Part shown: one piece after another, positions 10,458 through 22,787 of the stretch
How the letters are laid out: each line of letters begins with the position of its first letter
Numbering within the stretch: the first letter of the stretch is position 1
Assembly (NCBI GenBank): GCA_947579605.1
Contig: OX388309.1
Span: 13,958,713 to 14,022,712, forward strand
Reading direction: 5' to 3'
DNA from: Athripsodes cinereus
Taxonomy: Eukaryota > Arthropoda > Insecta > Trichoptera > Leptoceridae
DNA length: 64,000 bases
Notes under the pieces: model-generated
The model's database searches: none
Seen by the model: only the letters and a program-made list of their open reading frames with translations
Told to the model about the DNA's origin: nothing
Program-made: the position numbers and the translations under genes

Positions 10458-11575
10458 GATGGCTATTCTCAAATTGCAATTATTGCTTTGATAACAAAAA
10501 AACATGGCCGCTCTTGCTATTTAAACAACTACCTAATTCTGAACGCAGGCAATTTGGATATGTCGTTGTTTTCTAAGCAATCAACTATTGGATGCGTAAC
10601 AACGCGACGGCCGGTGTTGTTTCACTATTGCTTTGATTTGTTGTTTGCGTGATTTTGACGTTTGGCTTCGTGGTTCTATAAAATAATTTTGTAAGTTTTT
10701 TATAAAATGTAAACCATAGAATTATATTACTTCGTACTTTAGTACATATAAATCTATGATGTAAACCCACACCTCATTTGCATCCACCACATTTCTCATG
10801 AATGTATGCTCTTAGATTCCTCTTAATTTTAACCCCACTGCATACCAGTCACTACAGAAAAAGATTAATAGTAGACAACCATATCTATATATTTTATTCT
10901 GAATTATCCTAGTGCAGTCTGTTAATAGAGCATCATAAAGAAAACTATTTTTACATCATAATTAATAAAAATAAGAATATGTACCTTTCGCCATTTCACA
11001 CCACTTTTCGTTGGACCACAACCAAAGCTGTTCAATAAAACGGCTAACTCTTCCCATTTTTTTGATTAAAAAATCCGGGGCCATTATGTGCGACGACCCT
11101 TGAAATATTCAGAAAAATACATAAATGAGGTGAAGTATGTTTAAATAGTTGAAAAATTAGGACGTTTTTGTGTAATAAAAAATATTTACATGTGTAACTA
11201 ACTTACCGTTCAAAACACACTCATTTTGTGGTCTCTCTAACCACTCTAACATTAATATTTTTTGTGATGCAGTCATTTTGGCCATTTTATTATTCATTTA
11301 AAACAATTTAAGCCAAATTTAAGAGAAAAACCACCAAACGAATCACAAGCATGAAAACTGACAGTTAATGAAATATGGCTGCCGTAAATTCAAAAATTGT
11401 AAACAACGTGAAGTTCGGTACAATTGTTTATCCTACGGTTTGCTTCTAAAAAACACATACGTGGCAATAGTGCATTCAGAATAGCTAAATAACAACCAAT
11501 TGGATGGCCGTTGTTGTTGTTAAGATAACAAGCAATTGATTGCTATCTTAACAATTACATTTGAGAATAGCCATC
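10458..11575 (-). mobile_element. Harbinger-like DNA transposon carrying a Myb/SANT-like gene
   Basis: The two ends are inverted copies beginning GATGGCTATTCTCAAAT (10458-10474 and 11559-11575), with further subterminal similarity and a 3-bp ATT on both flanks (10455-10457, 11576-11578). The 1118-bp body contains a minus-strand split gene with a Myb/SANT-like DNA-binding domain, the class of accessory protein made by PIF/Harbinger transposons. I see no DDE transposase inside, so it would depend on a transposase elsewhere. It sits in or beside an older LINE fragment (10240-10457). Superfamily assignment is an inference; the usual Harbinger duplication is TWA rather than ATT. Confidence 0.6.
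10985..11297 (-). pseudogene. Myb/SANT-like DNA-binding protein gene (two exons visible, frameshifted)
   Basis: Exon 1 (11297-11207) reads MNNKMAKMTASQKILMLEWL... to CVLN and ends in a GTAAG donor. Exon 2 (11098-10985) follows acceptor ttcaag and contains KWEELAVLLNSFG, GPTKSGVKWRK, the core of the Myb/SANT-like domain found in transposon-associated and Adf1-type proteins. The two halves of exon 2 are in different frames: a run of seven A (11048-11054 on the + strand) shifts the frame just before KWEEL. A possible third exon after ctgtag near 10855 gives SGVKIKRNLRAYIHEKCGGC but starts with a stop. It lies inside the 10458-11575 element. It is a decayed gene, or possibly functional if the A-run is an assembly error. 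Confidence 0.6.
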
Positions 11576-11578
11576 ATT

Positions 11579-13151
11579 ATGTCGGTACCAGAATGGTGTT
11601 GTGGACCATTATACATTTAGTAATAGTTATATTTTATTATATATTTTTATTGTTTTAATTCTACATTTTGCTTGTACGGTGAATACTTTGTATGTGAAAT
11701 AAATAGTTAATTTATACTTAATAATACATAAATCAGGATATAATCCTATAAGACACGCCACTGGCAGGTTTATCTTTTGATCTAGTTACATATATAAATA
11801 TAACAAAATTAATAGAAATTCTATGTCCGACAGGTTCTACTGAATGACTCGGCCTCTTTTATGTCTAGACTCGAACAAAAGCTCCTACTTTGCAATCAAG
11901 TAATTTTACATTTACCAGTCATTTGTGTTCTGTTATAAGACTACTATCTAAGGGTAGGTTGGGTCTCTAGCCCAGTAACATTGCGGTTCATTCATCATCT
12001 CTGGCATAAAAGAAGCTTGACCCATTAATCATTTTCTAACAAACTTCGATATTATATTATTTTAATAGAAAGCAAGCTGTTTATACTATTCATTTATTGG
12101 AGAACGAGTATATTCAATACCTACTGAAAATAATTCAAAATATTTTCGTTTTGTTTAAGTACTTACCCACTATAGCAATGTTGCTACCATACGAATGTTA
12201 GGTATTTATTTATCTAAGTTGAAAGGAAACACATTACAATATTTTGCAGCTACGTGTAATGGAATAAATGTAAATGAGAAATGAAGCATAAACATTGTTT
12301 CCATCTCGTGTGGGTAGAAGTGGTACTGTAACTACACATTATCACAATTTAAACAAATAATTTTATTTTTCTTTCGGGTTGCCTGGAAGAAATCGCATTA
12401 TGAAATTAGCGCGCTGTTTGGCGTTTGTTTATACAATTTATGCTTTTATACTCTTCTCATGCCAATATAATGTTATTTATTGTCGTTTATTCTACCTACC
12501 ATTTTACGTAAAAATAATATAAACAAATGTTTACTCTAAGAAAACCCGTAGTTTCGTGTCAAAGTGGTGTTAGAACGTAAAATATAGTTTATTTACTGCG
12601 CAAATACCACAAATTATCGCAACCCCATAAGACGTACTCGTATCGTCACTATTCACCCACACTTAAATGTGAGGTTTTGAAGTGCAAGAAGAACGGTTAA
12701 CTGTCTCAATTTAGAATACAGAGGTAATATTTGAATACCTACCTTTATCCTTACACGTGCGTGCTAACTGAAGAGAACATTTATTTTAGTGAAAACCGTG
12801 GAGTGGATATTTGAATTGTAAATGAATTTTGAATTATTATTAACTAAATCCATCTTCTGCGTAGAGCTCTCCCTTATATATTCACATGATTATTAATAAA
12901 CGATATTATATGCCTACAACCTACTGTGAAAAGTTTTACATTACTTTTCAGTTATTATTATCATGCCCAACGTAATCCTGGCAGATTAAATACTTAGGTT
13001 AGTATTAGCATAGGTATTAGATTATTAATTTTTTTTTCATTTTCATATTAGGTTGTTATAATTTTTATTATTTAAGTTATGAAAACTTGATAAACATTTT
13101 TAAGCCCTCACTTTTTTTTATTCTATATTTTAATTACGAAACATAAAAGTT
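11579..13151. other. No gene recognised
   Basis: Unique-looking AT-rich DNA between the Harbinger-like element and a SINE-2 copy. Confidence 0.5.
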
Positions 13152-13346
13152 ATCGAGTGTCCTGTAAAGGGCAGGTGTTCGAAAAAATTGAGACATTTTA
13201 CATCTTAAATTCAGCGATGAGGTTTGCCACCCATCCTGAATGTCTTGATTTTATATTGGCACGGAGAGGACAGTTTGCATGTTTCTTACATGCAGCTGAT
13301 CTGCTGGCTACCCCACTTGTGGGATGTGCCGTGATGGTATAGTAAT
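13152..13346 (+). mobile_element. SINE-2 copy, 5'-truncated
   Basis: Starts in the B-box-like tcgagtgtcctgt and otherwise follows the 3723 copy closely (about 90% by eye) to gtgatggtatagtaat. The A-box half is missing. Confidence 0.82.
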
Positions 13347-14049
13347 AAAAAACAAAAATACTTCCGATGAGCTAATGATCTAAATTAGTACTTAAAATAG
13401 GTATTTTTTTTTTCAATATGATGTAATTTGTGATAGTACAATAATATTATATTGAATATCTGTATTGGTAATGGATGAGGGGTCAGAAGCACTTAACGTT
13501 TTATTGAATTGCCCAGACATGGTTTGTTCTCTATCCAAATATCATCACTATATAGTTTATATGTCTTATCTTATTCGCCAACTTTTCAGTGATATTACAC
13601 ACAAACATTAATATGATTTTGTATAGATTGTGGTCAGATGATGCTCATCCCGCAAAATTGATGTATAAACAAATGGATTGATTTCACATAAAGTTTATTC
13701 CTTTTCTGGATATTTGTTAATAAATTAATCAAAATAGAGGATCGTCATATCACTGATAAGTAGCTACACATAAACTGTCACTTTTCAATGATCCGAAAAA
13801 GCTATTTGCTTCAAATTGTTTGAATTAGATTCGCTTTTTCAGATAGATAGATGGAAGAAAGAAATTCATTCTGAATAAATAAATCATTTTGTAACTTTTG
13901 AACAGCTAAGTACCTTCTTACTCAAAGAGACCTGAACCCATTTATACAATCTACCACTAAAATAAAATCAAATCAATAGGCTGAAAGAGAGAAATTTATC
14001 TCAATCAATGTGAGGTCACATACCTAACTCGAATATTGATTAATCTTAT

Positions 14050-14155
14050 TCACTGTGTTGGTGTTTAGGTAGTAGAATTCCATAGTCAATCTTGACAATC
14101 ACAATGTCCTAACAAGATGAAACACGTCTCTCTCGCTAATAAATCGAATAGCATA
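14050..14155 (+). repeat. GTAGAATTCCAT-family element
   Basis: cactgtgttggtgtttaggt, agtagaattccatag, then gatgaaacacgtctctctcg. The same block order as 61958-62060 shows a real ~100-bp family, unlike a chance motif. Confidence 0.6.
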
Positions 14156-17100
14156 ATAAAACATTTGCTTTATTTATTTCGCTTTGATTAATCGTATTAA
14201 ATCACTTGAATTAAAAGAACATAAAACATGTAATCATAATAATTTATCAGTGGTGAACAATGTGATATATCGAAGGCAGACAAAAAGTTTATAAAGATGA
14301 AATTCTTTCACAACACTGGTCTAATTGAAATCTCTAATTTTATCCCATCAACCGCTATCGCTTACATATTAGATGGTTTGTGAAGTTGAAGAAAATTTCA
14401 CATTCCACATGTTGTATTCAAATAAATAAAAATTGACTGTTTATTGGCAATCAAAAAAAAAACAGAATTTAAAAGTGAAACAGTAAATTTGTAAATCTAG
14501 TTGAAAGAAAAAATTGTTATTTTAACGTTCCTCATGGATTCGATATATGCAACTTCACATTACCTAAAAAAAAAGACATTTAATAAAGTGTGTTACATCG
14601 ATTCAGGGATCGTACGAGAAATTGTACGAGAAAGTCAACACCAATAATAATAAGGTTCAAAGATCTTCAACAGGTCAAATCACCAGGATATTAAACCTCA
14701 ACATTACTAAATCGATAAAAAATTTACCATCCTTTGATACTTGCTTCTCTCTGGTACCTCTGATGAGACACTGAAAATAAATTGATTGTATATATTATAA
14801 TTATTTACATAGTTTCAATCAATCAAAATTTAAGATATATTGCATTGTTGGAATGAACAAAGAAAAAGAACTGTTAAGAGCGATTATGTGATACTAACTT
14901 ACTTCTTGTTATGATAAATATAATACTCTCGCAAGTTTTTCATAACAACAGCGATATATATTAAAATATTTTCCAGATATGATCCATTAATAATAATCAT
15001 CTCGCCTTCGTCAAAGATTACAGCAGCCTTAGTCAAAACACATTTTAGCGTTATGTAGTCATTCGACCTAGACGACTTTGCGAGAAAGTATCAATTTTGT
15101 AGCTAAAATGGACAAATCATTGGTAATGTGTTATTATTCCCCGCCACACATAAATAAATTTTCATATATTTTCAAACAAACATAATTTCTGTACCTATTT
15201 ATTTTCTCCTGAAGGTTGTCTGCTTTCCACTTGTGAGAATTCATTTGTTTTTGTAGACAGATGTTGACATTTTGTAATTAATACTTTTTTTACTCCATCC
15301 ATTTATCTCTTGTTAAGCATAGATATTTATTTACTCTATTTTACTCATAATTGTATTGTTTAGACTAGTGATGTGAAAACAATAGCCAACAATTTTCGGT
15401 ACCAAATAACGGCTATTAGTGGTGATTGTTTGATTTTCAATGCCTGACATTTTCATTCTACCTTGATTGTTTAGTATAAGTTGGGTCCATGAAACATTGT
15501 GACGGGAGGGAAGGGGGTAAACAACTATGAGATGTTATTTTATCTGGTGTAAATATTAGATTTTCGATAGCCTGATGATAGAATCTTAGAATTTCTGGCG
15601 ACTTACTCCACCTTCACGACACAAACATATTGCTTACTATGAGAGTGTCTGGGATGTATTTGAGTTTATTTTGAATCCACGTTAATCTTAAAAAAAATGG
15701 ATCTGACGTCTAAAAGAAACGATTATTACAGAATCAATATCTAATAACAACAACAAACTTTAGTTTATTTCACAAAAAGTATTTATTTGTTTTTACTCTT
15801 TTTTAGTTTTAGGTTTTGTTCATAGGTTTGATATTATGTATATTTTGTTGTAACAAAAGGATTATCCTAGAACAGGTCTACTTTGCAGCATAATCCTATT
15901 TCTTACTTATATGTATTGCATGATTGTATTTGTTGAATAAATATATAAATTAATAAATAAAATCTATACAATCATGCAATATGTTATACGTTAGGGAGGC
16001 AGAAAACTTACTATTGTACGTAATAAGCAAGTTGTCTCTCCATGCCTATTAAATTAAAATATTCAGGATGATAAGTACCTATATACTTCATCGCTAGATG
16101 TCTTTTTTAAGGTTTATGAAACGTGTTGTTTGCAAACCACTTAAAAGTTTGGGACAAAAAACTAATTAATTCCGGGGATTTTTGGAAAATTAAAAAAAAA
16201 TGATGGGCATTTAACTACGGGTAGGTACCAGATTGGCATCACTATGTAATTCAGACCCATGTAATAACAATGCTAAAACAACAGTTATATTATATAAAAA
16301 GAATATAATGGAAAAGAATTACTATGACAAAGAATAATTATTAATGAAAGAAATAAAGACTTTTGTTATGAGTACATAATACATCAAATAACGATGTAAC
16401 AAATTTGAGTGAAATAAAATAAAGTGTTTGAAAGCTATTTAGAAATGGCAAAGACAAAAAATATTATTCCTTTAAGGATTATCATTAAGCAACTTAATAT
16501 TTTTTGTATGTCAAATGTACCTCATAGATATAATTCAATCGCCAAATAAGAATCTCTTAAAAGGTTTGGAGAAAAAGAAAGTGAATACTAAGGGTTTCGA
16601 TGTTTACAAATTAGTTCTGGTTGGTTTAAATGCTTCAACCATAACACCACTTACGAATTTCATCCACTTTCTTCTGACTCTCATTTCATTTTTTTAGAGC
16701 AAATAACCAGACTCATTGCTGTTTAGTAATTTTGATAATTTAACGTGAAAATGCATTGAAGATTTTACAAGTGAAATCCAAACGGTGATTTTTTATTACC
16801 ATTGAATGTTTGATATGTATGTTTTATTTTAATATGACGTGGTTAGATGGAAGAAATCATATGTGATTATCTCCCCACCACAAATCAAGATATTTATGAA
16901 AAAAAAAATGTATTTTTATTATGTGACAGAGGATGCAAAAAGAATATAATTAAGAAAATATTTCGATTTTTGGATGAAAACCCTTAAGTTCAATATACCG
17001 ATTTATTCGCGAGCTTTTATTCATGTTTAATATGCGCTATTTTATTTCAATTCATGAATTATATACATTTATAATAGTTGATCATGTGCAGACAGCAAAA

Positions 17101-18128
17101 CATATGAGTACGTAATACTCTTTCCTTGTTACATGTTGTTTGTTGGGAGAAATTCCCAACTGACAAGAAAACCGACTTGGTACAGTATTTGATTATTTAA
17201 TATATTATTATTTCTTTTTATTTCTTAGTAAAGCAAATTTCGCACCAAAATATAATGGTTTTCGTGTTACTACGAGAATGTCTTACGCTTATCAAATAGA
17301 TTTATGTTTGATGTTTACATTCATTATCTTATTTATTTATTCTGATTGTTTATTTATACGTTGGTTATCTTATGGCTTCATCATTTATTCAATTCCAATC
17401 AATTTATAATTCCATTATACCTATGTATTGTCAATTTTCTCACTAATTTATTTACCTACTATGGTAATTTTTGGTTTACTAGCTTGTTTTTTGAACTTTA
17501 TTGTCTTTGCTACTGAGCGAACACATCCGCGTGCTATATTTATGTTTTTTTTTATTATTTTTGTTATCTATCAGTTGATTATTTCATTATTTGTTTTGCT
17601 TTGAAAATGTAGTCTTCGTTTTCGTTTAGTATACTCTTCGATATTTATTTAATTGAATATTGCTAATCTTTGGTTTCCCAGTTGGTTTGTTTGTTGTATT
17701 GTACTATTTTCATTGCATCAACCATGTATAACTGTGTTTTTGGGGTTAAAAATAAATAAAAACATAATATGGACTGTTAATCATTCCATCATAATTTCAA
17801 AAATCTATTTATCCATTGCAGCAAGGAATTCCGGTGTCCAATGTTTTTTATTTTAATATGTTTGGTACGTATGTACATGCTATCAAATATCTAAAGAATA
17901 TTATTTTCCCATAAACTTACAACGCAAATATTAAAAAAAATACTCTTAATTTAAAACTTTTTTATGTTATCTCCTCTTCAAATTGTGCAAACTCGTAATA
18001 TAGCAGTTCACAATGAAAATATTTCCTGTGAGTACAATACATACAATGAAGGTACAAAGGTAGAGGTGATTTAGTGATTCATTTAGGAGGCTTTCTTCAA
18101 TTTTACTGTACTAATTTTTCACAATAAG
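14156..18128. other. No gene recognised, apart from the small inverted repeat at 15914
   Basis: About 4 kb of AT-rich DNA. Open frames up to about 67 codons have no domain-like content. Confidence 0.5.
15914..15981. repeat. 16-bp inverted repeat
   Basis: tattgcatgattgtat at 15914-15929 and its exact complement at 15966-15981, with an A/T-rich loop of 36 bp. No flanking gene gives it a terminator or other role. Confidence 0.7.
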
Positions 18129-18436
18129 ATGTCATCTCTAGGTCACGCCAGTCGTGTCTCACTTCCTGTTATATGTTCACCGCAGCTATTGTTGTTATGT
18201 TTACAAATGTTATTATTATTTCAAAGCAATAAAGACAAAATCTGTTTGACTGTGGGTGCTGTCATAAGCCGCGGTTGTAGTGCTGTGTTGCGTATTATCT
18301 ACGAAAATATTTATAAAATTAATACTGTTAAATAAACCTCTTTCATTTCAATTTAATACATGACACTACCGTATAAGACTAAGAAAAAACAACCTCGCCT
18401 TATCCTTACACTTGGAAGTATCCAGCAACGGTAGTG

Positions 18437-18520
18437 CAAAATTATTCGTTTATACCATGTTACCTTATAATTTGTATCCATATATTTTGTACAATAAAGT
18501 TTATTATTATTATTACCTAT
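18437..18520 (+). repeat. Hairpin-repeat 3' half
   Basis: The gcaaaattattcgtttatac to caataaagtttattattatt segment is almost identical to 30414-30495, including the AATAAA and (TTA)n tail. The hairpin part is degraded. Confidence 0.6.
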
Positions 18521-18844
18521 TATATGTAGGTATCCCAGAACAATACTTACACATGAAACTGTCATCGGGCTGTATAGGAGAGAATGTTGAGCCTTCAACT
18601 TATCGCCCGGCAGCTCAATTGAACAAAGCACACCTTGAGATAAGAATAAGTTGCGGTTTTTAAGTCCCGTCCGGGTCACTACCGAATTAGGTGGCGTTAT
18701 GTTTTCTACGCCTTATGTGGTGGTTTCATGTGTTAAATTCACAAATATAACTTAAGACAATATTAAATTCTAAAAATAACATCGATAAACAAACTTCTTT
18801 CTCACCATGAGTTCTGTGTAGAACATCAGACGGGTATATGAACC

Positions 18845-18972
18845 TATATATACGAGTATATGGACAATTTGTAAAGCGCCGTTTACTCAAAACATGTCCT
18901 CAGGGGTGCTGTATACCGTGTCCATCACCCGAAACTCCCAGCAAAAAGGTTTGCCTTTAGTCTTCTTGTAAA
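18845..18972 (-). mobile_element. L2-type LINE 3' end, minus strand
   Basis: The reverse complement matches the 3' UTR of the 21098 and 22788 copies (agtaaacggcgctttacaaa; the gtgatgga...acggtata block) with more substitutions. Only the terminal ~125 bp survive. Confidence 0.7.
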
Positions 18973-20261
18973 AGGTAATGTGATAATTCTTGCTAATACG
19001 ATTTTAAAGTGAAATTTTGAATTTAATTAATCATCTTGATTTTCTAATTTTGCAAGCCGACTTTAATATTTTTTCTTTTTTAATATTTTTTTTGATTCCC
19101 TTCTCGGAACGAGAAACATGTTTTGCCCACTCACTGTGAGCTTGCGTCAATAGAGTCACCCTCTTCCACGAACTCTTTCTCTTATGTAGTTAGTCATAAA
19201 TATATCATATAATATGGCCAAACAGCCTGGATAAACTTGACTAACAATCATCATATTTAATTAACAAAAAGTCGCACTTGGATAAAAAAAAAATATATTA
19301 TTTATTCTTTCTATTTGGTAAGTAAAAAGTCGAAGGCAAAAATATTCATTGTCATGTAATCGAAAAAACAATGTTTGTAGTAAGAAGGTGAAGGACTACC
19401 TAGGGCTTGTGTTTCGTATTTTTGTTGTTATTCTCATTCGTTTTGTTAAGTTAATAAGCAAACAAAGGTACGATATCTTACCGGATATTAATCTTTTCAT
19501 GACCGTGTAATTCTACAAGTCAAAATATCCATCTCTGTTTTATTATCAAAATGGAAAATTGACTTAAATAATATTTTATGTGTATAATATTTTATATCAT
19601 GTACAATGAAGTAACCTGAATTATTATGGTTAATTACATGAATTAATAACAAAACATTTTTCCGAAAAATACTTCCTTAACGCATAAAAGGATTCGTTTC
19701 ACAATAAATTATTATTAGTTTCTTTATTACAATGATGGAAGGTGAATAATAAGATCAAATGTGAGAATTTTTTTTTCAAAATAATGTGTTAGTAAATTCC
19801 ATAGGTATTTAAAAAATTATACAAAAAGTAAAAAACCTCAATATCATAATAAAAATCTATCGTATTTTTTTCATGCAAAGATTTAAATAATCTGGGACAG
19901 TAAATATCACCAGATCATAAAAATAAAATTGATTTTTCAAATCATGTATAGCAGTAAAAAAGCAAAATCTTTAATAGAAATTCTCGGAAATTGAGATTCA
20001 TGTGTTTTTGTAATTTCCCTAGACTTTAAATTCTTTAAAGCGATAGGATATTTTACAAACGGGAATATTTTTATAGAAAAACTTTTCGGCGTTGTACATA
20101 TTTTTATTGTGTTTATTGATATTAGTACAGGATTCCCTTATGCTTTGGCAATACTGAAAGTTTTTTCTCAAACCCTTGTCAAACTGCTTAAAAATTTCAC
20201 TCTCCAGCATTTTTAACGCTACGTAAAAGTAATCCTGAATAAATTCGAAATACGACCTTAA
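18973..20261. other. No gene recognised
   Basis: AT-rich; nothing above background on either strand. Confidence 0.5.
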
Positions 20262-20364
20262 TTTTTTTTTTTAATGTATCCATACAAACCCAAATACAAC
20301 CTTATACACCTTTCACAGTAATCTAAAAGCTTGTGTTGTGAAAGGGGAGTTTGCCGGCACCTGG
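20262..20364 (-). mobile_element. SINE-1 copy, 5'-truncated
   Basis: Poly(A) (T run 20262-20272 on +) followed by the SINE-1 body acacctttcacagtaatct and ggggagtttgccggcacctgg. The tRNA-derived head (both Pol III boxes) is missing. It abuts LINE debris. Confidence 0.8.
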
Positions 20365-20765
20365 TCATTATTCGCATTCTATCTATAACACTTTTCTCAC
20401 ACCCCTTCATTCTGATATCTCACAACGTTTTACCAACCATTCTTCTCAGTGATTGCATCTCCACAGTCTCATTCTCTTTCAACCACGTCCAAGTTTTGCT
20501 TGCATACAAGAGTGTCGGTATTGTGTACCAGTATTTTGCTATGTTGGACACATTATTATTGCAAGCAATAGATCGTAGTCCACCTTCACTTTAGCACCGA
20601 TCATTTTTTTCTTTGAATGCCCCGTCTCTCGTAAACGGACTGTCCAAATATAAATACTCACTCACATGCTGTAAACATTAATTCACAGAGCTTTCTCTCG
20701 ATATTTTTTTACAAAAATCAGCACTTTCGTATTCACTACATTCATTCCTATCACTGTACATACCT
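20365..20765 (-). mobile_element. Decayed LINE reverse-transcriptase thumb remnant
   Basis: The minus strand, in broken frames, gives MNVVNTKVLIF, LREGAFKEKNDRC-like text and LYASKTWTWLKENETVEMQS, LRRMVGKTLRDIRMKGCEKS, typical of the RT thumb. Its 3' side is truncated exactly where a SINE-1 copy (20262-20364) begins. Confidence 0.6.
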
Positions 20766-21097
20766 ACAATTGGCATGCTATGAATCTATCCGTACAAAGT
20801 TTTACAAAACCATTTTGGTACCTATTTTAGAAGAATTTCCAATAATATTTGATTTAAAACAAAAAACCTGTTTTTATGTACACCATGCCTATAACGACTA
20901 TAGTATGAAAACGTTAAGAATTTCAAGAAAAAAAAATTTCAAAGAATTTATTAAATTTATTAATGGGTGAAGGAAGAAAAACGAATTTAAAAATAATGAA
21001 GAAATCGAAGTTCCAACACCAAATATTATGAAGTAAATTAATTTTAGAGACAGGGTGATATGATCATTATTGCAAAAGCCTGTACTTTGGTCTTTCT

Positions 21098-21597
21098 ATG
21101 GTGCAGCTGAATGGGATCCAGGCTGTATTCAACGCTGCTGCAAGACTTCTCCTGAGAGGTCGAAGATTTGAGCATATTACTCCTCTCTTGCACAACTTAC
21201 ATTGGTTAAGGGTAAAGAAACGAGTGGAGTATAAGATATGTGTGATGGTGTTTTCGGCCTTGAAGGGAGTATTACCATCTTATTTGTCGGAGATGTGCGA
21301 GATCGAGACCATCAGTGAAAGACGGCTCATGCTTCGCTCAGCACAGGGTGAGAAAAAATGCAGACTTGTTGAGCCATCTCGATCTCGCAAAACAGGCTTT
21401 GAAGATAGAGCGTTTAGTGTTGCGGGTCCCAGATGTTGGAACAAGCTGCCTCTGTGTCTGCGAGAGGAGGTGAATGGAGAGAGTTTTAAAAGAGGACTGA
21501 AGACACACCTTTTTGCTGGGAGTTTCGGGTGATGGATACGATATACGGCGCCCTTGAGGTCATGTTATGAGTAAACGGCGCTTTACAAATTGTAAAT
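21098..21597 (+). mobile_element. L2/CR1-type LINE 3' end
   Basis: The frame to 21532 encodes the C-terminal block of an L2-type ORF2: AVFNAAARLLLRGRRFEHIT, LHWLRVKKRVEYKICVMVF, FSVAGPRCWNKLPLCLREE and SFKRGLKTHLF. These blocks in this order are diagnostic of the L2/CR1 group. A 60-bp 3' UTR ends in a TA repeat (21594-21624). The element is 5'-truncated within the thumb. Its 3' end recurs at 22788-22977 and 18845-18972. Confidence 0.85.
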
Positions 21598-21624
21598 ATA
21601 TATATATATTAATATATATATATA

Positions 21625-21929
21625 TATGAGGTGAAGGTATTACTCCATTTCACTGCGTACAGTCGGGCAGAGACTTGGCTCTTGCCTTTGCATGTGGGAC
21701 GAGACACGGCCCGTCACCGGAACATGCAGATTGGATTTGCAGAATAGGTGTTGTGTTTCTGCATTGTGTATACACAATGCAGAAACACAATGCAGAAACA
21801 CTACACCTATTCTGCAAATCCAATCTGCATGTTCCGGTGACGGGCCGTGTCTCGTCCCACATGCAAAGGCAAGAGCCAAGTCTCTGCCCGACTGTACGCA
21901 GTGAAATGGAGTAAAACCTTCACCTCATA
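21625..21929. repeat. 305-bp spacerless palindrome
   Basis: The left arm 21625-21770 and right arm 21771-21929 are reverse complements meeting at gcattgtgtatacacaatgc. The right arm is 13 bp longer because aatgcagaaacac is tandemly duplicated near the centre. Otherwise I count only one or two mismatches. It follows directly on the TA tail of an L2 element. Open frames on both strands here (about 70-79 codons) are mirror images and have no coding meaning. No transposon ends or target duplication were recognised. Confidence 0.92.
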
Positions 21930-21950
21930 CTATCTCCTGCGTAAAATCAA

Positions 21951-22012
21951 GTGATCTTTCATTAATGGAATGCATGTTGCACATGCATTTCCGATGAAAA
22001 TTTGATCACACA
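21951..22012. repeat. Imperfect ~60-nt hairpin
   Basis: gtgatc...catt..ggaatgcatgt, a 3-nt turn, then acatgcatttcc..atg...gatcac. Nested stem segments fold into one imperfect hairpin. It lies between two much larger palindromes and is probably part of the same repeat. Confidence 0.6.
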
Positions 22013-22049
22013 GTCATTCATTTATATATATACCTATATATTTATTCAT

Positions 22050-22337
22050 ATATAAGTATCGCTTTTGGGTACTCTACGTACAGTAGCCTTGAGAAAGGCT
22101 TTTATAGTTGGTCTTGAGAAAGACCGTTGGCTTCTGCCCGACGTTCCGTGCAGGATTCAACCTGACATCAGCTGGGGCGTAGAGGGGCGGTGGCAGGCTT
22201 CGGCGGCGCGGGTGTCGTGAAGGCAGCAGGCGTCGATGAGCAAGCTCAGCCAGAAGCCAACGGTCTTTCTCAAGACCAACTATAAAAGCCTTTCTCAAGG
22301 CTACTGTACGTAGAGTACCCAAAAGCGATACTTATAT
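22050..22337. repeat. Stem-loop element with perfect 87-bp arms and GC-rich loop
   Basis: 22050-22136 and 22251-22337 are exact reverse complements over 87 bp. The 114-bp interior is strikingly GC-rich for this window. Each arm contains two small hairpins with GAGA tetraloops: gccttgagaaaggc and ggtcttgagaaagacc. The outer ends (ataagtatcgcttttgggta) resemble sequence at 49533-49600, and the similarity there appears to continue beyond the arm end, so the mobile unit may be larger than the stem-loop. Confidence 0.9.
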
Positions 22338-22370
22338 ACGAATAATATGCTCTGCGAAAACACCTTTTCA

Positions 22371-22405
<35 letters not shown>

Positions 22406-22787
22406 TTATTTTTGTGAGCGCCTTTCTTATGGATGTTTCATGATATTATCACCTGACGCTTTGTAAGTTTTCTTGCATCGTTGGGTAGATATCCAACATG
22501 GATGATAGGGTATTGTGCACTACCGTGTTTTTTTTTTGTTAAGTGACATGTAATGTTTAGAGGTAATATTGTACTTAGGTAGGTACCGTATTTTCGATAA
22601 ACTTGCTATAAAAGTAGATAAAATACAGTATAAAAATCACTTCGCAACAATACAAGGGAATGTTGATAATAAACCGAATTCCACAAATTCATCAGAAAAT
22701 GCAATCGAGCAAAATAGTATCATATGAGTTATAGTTCGTTACTGTTTGATGTCTATAAATAAGTTCTTAAGCAATGATGTGCCAGCA

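Noticed and set aside
18353..18679. 108-codon minus-strand frame
   Set aside because: Overlaps a retrotransposon 3' end repeat (18437-18520); no recognisable domain.
21640..21914. Mirror-image open frames of 70-79 codons on both strands
   Set aside because: They are the two arms of the 305-bp palindrome read in each direction. There is no independent coding evidence.
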